From Viscum album (lineage: Eukaryota; Streptophyta; Magnoliopsida; Santalales; Viscaceae): DNA of 64,000 bases. Position 1 is the stretch's first letter; the number at the start of each line of letters is the position of its first letter. This document shows positions 55,585 to 64,000 of this stretch, piece after piece. The notes beneath the pieces are model-generated. The model searched no databases, was not told where the DNA came from, and worked only from the letters and a program-made list of their open reading frames with translations. Made by a program: the position numbers and the translations under genes. The DNA is taken from the NCBI GenBank assembly GCA_963277665.1, contig OY728121.1, positions 960,044,097-960,108,096 of the forward strand. The letters run 5' to 3'.

Positions 55585-56315
55585 GTATCCTTAAGTGAAT
55601 CTACAAGACCCAGGTTCAAAACCAGGTAGAGGCATATTTCTGGGTCGCTGTAGCAGTACGGTAACAGACATTGTAGTAGACTGTACACTGTACAGGTACT
55701 GTAATAGAACTGTACACTATGCAGGTAATGTAGCAGAACTGTACATTGTGGGGGCACTGTAGCAGACACTGTAGCAGGTACTGTTCGGCACTGTAGCAGA
55801 TGGAACTATTCACCTTGGGCCACCGGTTTGGACTTGGAGTTTTTAAGGCTTTCGGGCCACCCAGGCCTTCGGGTCAGTAGGGTTTTCAGGCCACCTTTAA
55901 GGCCTTCGGGCCACCTCAAGGCCTTCGGGCCACATGCAGTTGCCCCAGACACACTACAAAAAAGGAGCAGCCCCAGAAGAAGATTCAAAGAAGGTGCACT
56001 CACCAGAGCAGAGAAAAATGGATTTTTCAGAATGAGAGGATATGAATATGCCATCGGGACCAGCCTGTGCTTCCACGGGAAGCCTAGCCAGATGGTCATG
56101 TGAAGGTGGAGAGCTACTATCATGATGCAGATGCTGGGGAGGGGCAGTTCCTTGTAGATAGTCTGGTTGAATTCCCTAATACCTTCGGGTTATGTAATCT
56201 CCTAAGCCTAAGGTCCATGTAATCTCTGATCCTATGAGCCTTGTAAGGGTTCCTCCTCATCCCTTGAAAGGGGGGTTATCAAAAATCAATAAAATGAAGG
56301 CCATCGAGCCATTTG
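55585..56315 (+). repeat. SINE head 2 (B box), CTGTAGCAG body and tail
   Basis: B box GGTTCAAAACC near 55614, then about 180 bases of CTGTAGCAG/ACTGTACA repeats (55640-55800), a GGGCCACC/GGCCTTCGGG part (55815-55935) and a tail with TATGTAATC, CCTTGAAAGGGGG and CAATAAAATGAAGG. It shares body and tail style with the SINE at 44267-44655. The 91-105-codon frames on both strands are by-products of its GC-rich repeats. Confidence 0.6.
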
Positions 56316-56331
56316 GGATTGCTTATCGAGA
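56316..56331. repeat. 16-bp target duplication, right copy
   Basis: GGATTGCTTATCGAGA, identical to 47105-47120. Confidence 0.85.
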
Positions 56332-58983
56332 ATAATTGAGAAGAGAACCTATTTAAAAATGTAATTCCCCATAAAAGAAAGATCAATTGAGATACATACG
56401 TATGTGTGGTATATAAAAAAATATAGGATAATTATATAAGAATAATGAAGATATAAATTCAGTTAGAGAGAGATAAAGCACAACCTAAAGGAAATATGGA
56501 GGTTCAAAGAGGTCCCTTACATTGCATTTTCCTTTAGTTAAATGTGATTTAACATACTACATAATGGTTTAAATCATGTTATTAATTAATACCAGAACCA
56601 TATTCATATTTATTATATCATATATAATTCTTATATAACCTCTTACCACCCTCTCATTAATAATATTTCATTATCACCATTGTTTTGGGTGTTAACTGCT
56701 TTTCCATGCATGTTTTGTCACGTAAGCACTGGTTCATTTGCATGGGATATAGATTCATCATATAAATAATTTTATTAATGATATAAGTATTATATTTAAT
56801 GATTTAAGACATTTTTATAACCATTATTGAAATTTTGATATGGAAAATGAGTCGCATCACTTCGTGGAGACGGTAAACCGTACGAGCGATGATATCATTA
56901 CCTTAATGGTGAATGGGTTGGGAAATGGATGATATATTAATTTTATATAATCAATATAATATAATAATCATCATATATACCCATTATATCCATAATTATA
57001 ACTATCCAAGTAAAGTTGTGATGAAAAACGAATGACACTGCTACGTGGGGACGGTAAGTCATACACACACATGTGTGGTGCTTTCATTTTTCATAGGATG
57101 GATAAAAGGTGGAATATGGTTGTATCATAATCATAATAACATCTCAGTATATATATGATTCTAGATTTATTATTTTATTATGGGTATAACATATTAAGAT
57201 GAGGTAGAAGAAGAAATAAATTTGAAAGAGTCGATAACGATGATTACCTCTTCTATAAAGGAGCTCCTTTATAACTTCTCTTAAGGGACCTAGGGTAGGT
57301 ATTTTGGAAGGGTCAGAACCATAAGAACTTAAATAATGATTTTTAGAAGATAAATGGGTAGAGTATTACCAATCTATATGGCTCAAAGTGTTGTATATAA
57401 GTGAAGGTTTCCCTTTTATAATTGAGGCGAGGGGCACTTTTGGAATTTCTCAAAATATTAAAATATAATAAAACTATTCTAGATCCAAATGCTTCCAAAT
57501 GACCTAAATTCATATAGGGTAAAATTTTGACCATATATTATCCCTTTTTCTCTTATTTAATATTTTTATGATTTTTAAATAATTTAATAAAATATTAATC
57601 CCATAAAATATCATTATTGTCAATTTTAATACTATTAATTACATTGACTTTAAAAACACAAAGAAAACAAGTAAAATAAAAAATATATATTTTATTATAT
57701 CCTAAAAATTTCATGGTCATCTAATTAATTAATGTATCACCTTAAATATCTCAATTTATTTTGCTTTTACTATTTTTAATATCATTTATTTGATTATTCC
57801 ATTACTTAAATAATTACGGCATTAACGTTGTGTAAAAATTTAAGTTAATTATTTATTCAATAAAAAATTAAAAATAAATTACCATGATGTATATTAATAT
57901 TTTATATTTAAAAAAAAAATTTATATTTTAACATATCATCTGGATAACATCATATTAAAATATTATACTTATTAAAAACAAGAGTGTGACATATTTGACT
58001 TTTCATTAAATAAAATATTATAAAGGTCAAAATCTAATCCAATTGGACAAAAAGGTCATAAATTAGAACCTTGTATTATTATGTTTGAGATATACTCATA
58101 AAATAATATTTAGTTAAGTTTTTGTGTCATTTTATGGTTCTTATCATTTAATTTTTAACATAAATTACCCAATTTACCCTTTATCGTGGTAACTAAAATT
58201 TCTAAAGTTACCATTTATATTGACTAAAAATAAAAGGGAAATATTTACTAAATTTTCACCTCATGATTAAAAATATGGAATACATTTCTCGAAATTCAAA
58301 ACACATAAGTGATATGATTTAATTTAAAATTAAACTGGAAAAACACAATGAAAAATAGTTTTTCATAAAAATGTCCTTTTAAAATATAAAATGTTTTCAT
58401 ACTAAATTAAAGTGTAAAATCAATTTCAAAAACCATAATTGGATTATTTTTAATAAAAATTAACTAATTAAAATTTAAAACCAATCTGAAACAAAATTTT
58501 AATTTTTAAGTACTTTAAAATAAAATACAGTTTTCAATAAAAATAAGTATTTTTCACTATTCCTTGAAAAATCAATATTTTTAAAAAATTCTCAAATATT
58601 CATCCTAAGATAAACACTAAATTAATTTATTCAAATAAAATTTCTAAAACTTATAGATATTAATTATAATATTCACTCATAAAAAGCAAGAAAACCCATT
58701 TTTTAAGAAAATGTATTATTTTGAAGAATAAAATTACCTTACTAAAAATTCTAGTGGTTATTTATGAAGAATTAATTAATTCATTAGCAATGAGTATAAC
58801 CATTATATATTTTATAATTTGGTTAATACTATTCATTCCCACCATTTTAATGGCTAGGATATAATGGTCATATTTAAATAATACTATTTTGATGTTTGTT
58901 TAAGCTCGGTGATGCGTATCTTGTATGCCCTCGAACACAGTTTTTATTTATTTATTTTTTGAAAAAAACCTTGGTTTGTTACA
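56332..58983 (-). repeat. 3' LTR of element E, promoter-side part
   Basis: Continues the LTR interrupted at 47120. It ends at 58983 with TTGTTACA (inverse of TGTAACAA) next to a decayed polypurine tract. On the minus strand a TATA-like TATAAAAGGG lies near 57420. Two GAGACGG/GGGGACGGTAA-type short repeats occur near 56865 and 57043. The promoter half shows little similarity to the A, B or D LTRs. Together the parts make an LTR of about 3.7 kb. Confidence 0.55.
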
Positions 58984-61147
58984 TTCTTCCACCCTTATGA
59001 AATTTAACCCTCTAATTTTTTTACATACTAAGGTGAAAATAGGTGAGGGTACTTCTCCTTCATTTCTTCCTCTGGTTCTCATGACATCTCTTCATATTTG
59101 TGGTTCCTCCATAGTACTTTAACCAGGTGAGTGGTCTTATTGCATATAAATTTATCTCTACAGTCCAAGATCTTCACCAACTGATCCTTGTAAGAGAGGT
59201 CACTTTCCAGCTATGATACCTCTCAATTCAATACATGTGAGGGATTTGGTATGTACTTCCTTATGAGGGATACATGGAATACATCATGTACTTGATACAT
59301 GGTTGGTGGGAGTGCTAGTCAATATGCCACAACTCTGATGTGATCTAGAATCTCAAAAGGGGACAATGTACCTGATACTTAACTTTCCCTTCTTCCCAAA
59401 TCTCATGAATCTCTTCCATTAATATATGTAGATGAATACCTTATCTCTAACCTCAAACTCTAAGTCTCATTAAATATTGTCTGCATAGCTCTTGCATCGA
59501 ATTTGGGAATCCATGATGTGATGTTGAATGGTATTCACCTTTTCTACCCTTTCCTCGACCATTTTAGTTCCAAACATCTTAAATACACCAAATTCATCCT
59601 AGAACATATGTTTTATATATCTCTTCCCATAAAGGGCTTCATATATAGTCATTTGGATGCTTGAGTGGAAACTATTGTTGTAAGAGAACTCGACCAGTGG
59701 AAGATGTTGATCCCATACTCCTTTGAAGTCCATTGAGCATGCTCTCAACATGTCTTCTAGTGTCTAAATGTACCACTTGTTCTGTCCAATATTTTAAGGT
59801 TCATAAGCCATACTTAAGTTCATCTTAGTGTTTAGAGCATGTTGGAGACTTTTTCAGAACTTAGAGGTAAATCTCATATCTCGATCGGATACAATTGATA
59901 ATGGTACTCCATGTAGCCTCACCACTTATCTGATGTATATCCATGAAATTTGATTGAGTGAGAAGTCCTATAATATTATAATAAAGTGATCTATATTTAT
60001 AAGATGATCCAAAACAACCCATATAGTATTATTTCCTATAGATGTCTTCAGAAGTCCAGTGACAAAGTTCATGGTGATGTTTTCCCATTTTCATGTAAGT
60101 ATAGGTAATGGTTGCATCACCCCTTAGTATTTTTTTCCTTTAAGCCTTAAATTACTTAAATACTAGTCACTTTTATGTATATTCATTGATCTCTTTCTTC
60201 ATACTGTCCCACCAATAGTTTTCTCTGAGATCTTGATGCATATTTGTTCTCCTTGGGTGGATGGAGAAGGTCAAGCTATGTGCATCATTAAAAATCTCAC
60301 TCTTTATCTCAGGATTTTATGGTACACATAGTCATGAACCAAATCTTATGAGCCCTTATGCATCAATTTTTAAGTCCAAGGATTTCCCATTTTTGATACA
60401 TTCCGCCTTCTTCTAAATTTCCACATCATTTCTTTGAACATCCTTTATCTTCTCCATAAGGGATGGTTGAGAAATCATTTGAGAAAGGAATGTTGTTGTT
60501 CCATCCCTTATGATTCCCATGTACATACTTTGTACGTCTAAGAAGAATGGATCTGTCTCAATTCTCATCATTGATAAAGTTGTAGGATCCTTTCTACTTA
60601 GAGCATCTACCACATTATTTGCTTCACCAGGATGGTGGTGGATTGAGTAGTTGTAATCTTTGATGATCACTAACTATCTTCACTGGAACATATTAAGATC
60701 CTTCCATGTGAATATATATTTGAGGCTCTTATTATTAATATATATCTCACACTTCTCCACATAGATATAATGCTTCTATATTTTCAACGTGAAGATCCCA
60801 ACCACTAACTCCAGATCATGTGTGGGATAGTTTTGCTTATGATATTTCAGCTTCCTTGAGGTATAGACTATTAATTTATCATTTTTCATTAGTGAAAAAC
60901 CTAATCCATTATTTTATTCATCTCTGTATACCACAAAATTCCCCACTTTTGGGTAGTGTAAGTACTGGTGTAGTAATAATCCTCCTTTTTAACTCTTTGA
61001 AGCAGTCTTCACATTCACTGGTCTAGTAAAAATTTACTCCCTTATAAGTTATCTTGGCTACTGGGTTTGATAATAATGAGAAGTTCCTACAAAATCATCA
61101 GTAATATCCATCTATACTAGTGAAACTATGGATCTCCATTATAGATG
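58984..61147 (-). pseudogene. pol: pol of element E: RNase H, integrase, chromodomain; truncated
   Basis: From low to high coordinates on the minus strand: a chromodomain with V-L-W-R-N-H-K-Y and a Y-P-H-L-F ending (about 59040-59200), integrase tail and core (59230-60130, with a D-P/R-F-like motif near 59880 and F-H-S-S near 59665), zinc head near 60190-60300 (I-H-P, Y-W-W/ N-Y-W-W), and RNase H with the open part 60413-60670 ([16 protein letters not shown]). Homology stops near 61147 at the RT/RNase H junction, so RT, protease, gag and the 5' LTR are absent. Stops are frequent. Confidence 0.78.
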
Positions 61148-61529
61148 CTAACCTATAATCAAGGGGGCATAATCTCCAATGGAGGGCTCGCTCCCTGTTG
61201 GATCTCGAAGATGGGGTGGGGGTGCTACACTGTAGATAGATAAAACACACAATATAGTACGTGGGGTTGAAAATCCACCTATGTAAAGATTATGTGGGAC
61301 CCACTCCCTAGTATGTTAGGGTGTTTCAAACCCCAATAACACTATAATAATCACACTAGATCACAGTCATCGGCTAAGCATTGCTGAGGGAAGCATCCCG
61401 CTTACGTCACCTCGCGTCATATCTCTAATGTCAAAATGTAAGAAACCATCACATACCATGCAGAAAAACACTCAAGATAGGATACTAATGACTTAAATCC
61501 AAGTTTGGAAGGATGAGATACACAAGGTG
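61148..61529. other. Unclassified segment at the truncation point of E
   Basis: A GC-richer stretch with GGAGGGCTCGCTCCCTGTTGG, GTGGGACCCACTCCC and CACCTCGCGTC. The style resembles LTR or leader sequence of another retroelement, but I find no primer site, inverted end or coding motif. It may be what replaced the 5' half of E. Confidence 0.35.
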
Positions 61530-62007
61530 TGTAACGACCTAAACTTTCTAAATTATCCAACGGTGAATTTTTCATAATTTTCTGAGACAGTCAAATTTTT
61601 GGGTAAAAATTAAATACCGTTTAAATATATAATGTGTTTTATGACATCATAATGACCCAATGGTGATGTAATAAAATACCATAATCCTTATGTTCTGCCA
61701 ATATATGTTTTATAATTAAAATAATGTGATTTTTGGTTTGTTTGACTTACTTTTCAAAGCATTAATGGACCCCTCAAGACATATTCAACACTTTGCCCTT
61801 TTATATTAATTTCCATGGGAGTGTGACTCACCTCCACATAAGAAACCTTATTATTTTAATAATTTCGGACTTGTGCCTTATAAAATATTGTTTTCTTCTT
61901 CCCTTTTCCAAAAACCATGGGCAAAAACCATGGGATGGTTTGTGGTTTGGATTAATTTAATGTAAGGGGACCCAAACCTAAATAATAAAGAATTCCCTCA
62001 CCTTTCC

Positions 62008-62015
62008 TATATAAA
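62008..62015 (+). promoter_or_regulatory. TATA box, F LTR
   Basis: CCTATATAAACCC about 480 bases into the LTR. Confidence 0.6.
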
Positions 62016-62770
62016 CCCACCCAATATCCCACTTCCTCCTCACTAAAATCCCTTGGAGTTCGTCCAACCTCTGCCCTACTATCTCTAGAATCCTCCCAAG
62101 GTGCCCCAAGCTCCCAAGAAGCCTCTCACAAGCCTCTCTATAGCCTTTGGACGCACACTTCCAAGTAAGGGTTTTTTTCTTCCATTCTCATTTTTGTCAA
62201 TTTTCTTTAAGTTGTATTGCCCTTTTAATTTCAATTATGGATGCTGGGGTATGGTTTGTCACCTCCCCCATACTTCCCTCTTATTGTTTGAATGATGGTA
62301 GACCCCTTTCTCTCTCATTAAATGCCTCCCATGTACACCCGTTACTATGCCGAAATTTCGAAAGGAACTTCTCTCTCTTCTTTTACATTCAAGCAATAAT
62401 TTTGTATCATGAATATATATTCCATCACAATTGTTGGTAAATGTATCTATATGACCTACTTACTGTCCATTACATTTAAATATGACGAGGAACCCCTTTC
62501 GATCTCATCAACCATTTTTATGAATTCTTATGTCACGCCATTACGCTGCCGAAATCGCACCGATTTTTCTAAGACAATGCCATTATGTAGTGAATACCAT
62601 ACCCATTTCTCCATCAAGGGTATTCACATTTATGAACATTTACGTATTGATTTTAATGTTTCATGTATGAATTCCACATTCCTTTATCATGGAATAAATG
62701 ATTATGTTTTATGAATCCATGTTTTATGATCCATGTGGCACACTTATGCATGAAATGAAATGTTTAAGAA

Positions 62771-62806
62771 GGGTGAGCCCTTATAGCGCTCCAATGCATT
62801 GGGTAA
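62771..62806 (+). promoter_or_regulatory. R/U5 palindromic motif, F LTR
   Basis: AGCGCTCCAATGCATTGGGT, palindrome intact. The preceding mini-hairpin reads GGGTGAGCCC. Confidence 0.55.
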
Positions 62807-63335
62807 AGTATAGTATCATGATACGCCATGTGAAATGAGTGTTTACTCATGCTAATTCAAGTGCAACGAGGGTTTACTCGTGCTTCATGTGCAATGAGGG
62901 TTTACTCATGCTCCATGTGCAATGAGCCTTGGCTCATGCTAATTCAATGTTAAGTGTTGTTGCCACATTTCCATGTTATGATTATCATGCTTTATCATGA
63001 CTTTATGTTCATGTTTATCTTATGCTCTATTGACATGCCTATTTCCTAACATGTATTGTACTCATGTTATTCCATGTGTACTCCCTTATTGGGCTTTATA
63101 GCTCAACCTTTTCTTATGCATGTCCTCAGGTTATCCCATGCAAGGCTAAGTACGAGGGAATGTAGTGGTCATGTAAAGGAAGTTTTCAATAAAGATGTTG
63201 TATTTCATGTTTTAAGTTTTTATGTTATGATCCTAAGCCCCAAAGACACTAAACCTCTCGATCTTCTTTGTTGTATCAAGTGATGTTTTATGTAATAAAT
63301 CATGTTTAAGTTGTAATAAAAGCAGGGTTGTCATA

Positions 63336-63350
63336 GTTGGTATCAGAGGA
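63336..63350 (+). other. Primer binding site, element F
   Basis: GTTGGTATCAGAGGA: the closest match in the window to the Met-tRNA site TGGTATCAGAGC. Confidence 0.9.
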
Positions 63351-63439
63351 TAGGTTTAGTTATTTTTGGGATTAGGAAACCCTAAGAAAGCCTTAGATAC
63401 AAGAATAAGTATAATAAAAACATCCCTAAGTTTTGGTAA

Positions 63440-63645
63440 ATACTAAGTAAGTGGTTTATCAAACAAATATATCCCTGTCTGGATATGAGCAGGTAGTGGC
63501 AGCTCTGACACAGATGTATCCTAGGGGTAAAAACCGAAAACACCACTTTGAGCTAGACTCGAATGGGAACTGGTGCACGACAATGGGCCTTTCTTCAATC
63601 TTGGTTACGACACTCCCGGGGGATATGTTTTGATAAATTCACAAG
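63440..63645 (+). other. Conserved leader block of F
   Basis: Matches D's leader with few changes, including GAGCTAGACTCGAATGGGAA and ACGACACTCCCGGGGGATAT. Confidence 0.65.
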
Positions 63646-63839
63646 CTTATTATGAACCCTTATTAAGGGAATTAAAAAAATTCCCCTACGAATATATGTT
63701 AGAAAGTAGATCATGAAAAGCCTAGATTGAAACCTATAGACTCATGAGTTAAGGAATGAAAGTTTATTTATAAGTCACCAAATTTTGTCTTTGGATTACC
63801 CTTTATGTGTTACCCCTAACTTTCCTTTTATTCCAGCCA

Positions 63840-64000
63840 ATGGCCGGTAATAGGAGGACTCGGGCTAATAACCGTTGTGAAGATCAGTGTGATGACTGTA
63901 CTAATGAGATGCCCAATCCAATGGGAGTGGGAATCGTGAACTTTGTCACGCTTCTCTCTCAGCTAACTCAAGTTTTAAATAGAAACACGGGTCAAGAGGA
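63840..64000 (+). CDS. gag: gag of element F, start only (leaves window)
   Basis: ATG at 63840 opens an uninterrupted 53-codon reading M-A-G-N-R-R-T-R-A-N-N-R-C, then C-D-D-C-T-N-E-M and V-N-F-V-T-L-L-S-Q-L, to the window edge. Homologous starts are at 29551 (C), 21819 (B) and 51225 (D). This is the only gag start in the window without an immediate break, so F may be the best preserved copy; most of it lies outside. Confidence 0.75.
   Translation, partial: MAGNRRTRANNRCEDQCDDCTNEMPNPMGVGIVNFVTLLSQLTQVLNRNTGQE

Larger units (their letters stand above)
47121..56315 (+). mobile_element. SINE-containing retroposon (about 1.1 kb without the element D insertion)
   Basis: The block between the two 16-bp duplications. 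Without D it consists of a tRNA-derived head, a 134-bp tandem duplication, a second tRNA-like head, a CTGTAGCAG-rich body, a GGCCTTCGGGCC-rich part and a tail with AATCAATAAAATGAAGG. A long perfect target duplication is typical of LINE-machinery insertions. Two tRNA-like heads suggest a fused or dimeric SINE. Confidence 0.7.
61530..63335 (+). repeat. 5' LTR of element F (short form, U3 frame deleted)
   Basis: TGTAACGACC to GTTGTCATA, 1.8 kb. It is closely related to the inverted LTR1-LTR3 over most of its length, for example AATTATCCAACGGTGAATTT near 61551 and GACATCATAATGACCCAATG near 61641. The first approximately 850 bases of those LTRs, with the small reading frame and its TATA-like box, are missing. 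Main TATA at 62008-62015 (CCTATATAAACCC). Confidence 0.85.

Noticed and set aside
55806..56123. Frames of 91-105 codons on both strands
   Set aside because: Caused by the GGCCTTCGGGCC-rich part of the SINE; no protein similarity recognised.
63451..63633. Leader frame in F (and 50810-51001 in D) as a conserved peptide
   Set aside because: No ATG in the conserved part; conservation looks nucleotide-level. Kept only as a leader block.

Overview
The window is nuclear DNA from a flowering plant. It is AT-rich, dense in nested transposable elements, and holds one convincing host gene. Evidence for this: chromodomain-type Ty3/gypsy retrotransposons with methionine-tRNA primer sites, L1 LINEs with a C-terminal RNase H, CACTA-type DNA transposon ends, tRNA-derived SINEs, and a GC-rich intronless fasciclin-like (FLA) gene. 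The sharp GC contrast of that gene suggests a monocot, but this is inference. I saw nothing prokaryotic, no CRISPR array and no rRNA.

Layout. 1-14089: a minus-strand gypsy element (G) whose long LTR is interrupted by a complete but decayed plus-strand chromovirus (A, 3233-13315, TSD ATATA). 14418-34075: a 5'-truncated L1 LINE (L1-a) split by an 18-kb minus-strand array of LTR - interior B - LTR - interior C - LTR (14676-32725), in which two interiors share the middle LTR. 34418-38278: a CACTA-like element containing a second L1 (L1-b) and a SINE-like unit. 39479-40927: the FLA gene. 42567-43005: a fragment resembling the domain of plant mobile-domain/DUF1985-type proteins. 43019-45676: a second CACTA-like element of the same family, inverted, containing two tRNA-derived units. 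45677-45932: the end of another CACTA-type family.

46085-61147: a minus-strand chromovirus remnant (E). Its 3' LTR is split by a SINE-containing retroposon with a perfect 16-bp target duplication, and the retroposon is itself split by a young non-autonomous gypsy element (D, 47517-55579, TSD GTGAG). 61530-64000: the 5' LTR, leader and gag start of a further element (F) that leaves the window.

All gag/pol regions fully in the window carry stops or frameshifts, so autonomous activity is not expected. D has near-identical LTRs and almost no coding capacity, so it was probably mobilised in trans. The LTRs of B, C and D contain a shared small reading frame of about 90-100 codons in U3, preceded in B and C by its own TATA-like box. 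This reading frame is the best candidate for an undescribed component. The LTRs also share a palindromic R/U5 motif (CCAATGCATTGG core), and the leader between primer site and gag is strongly conserved.
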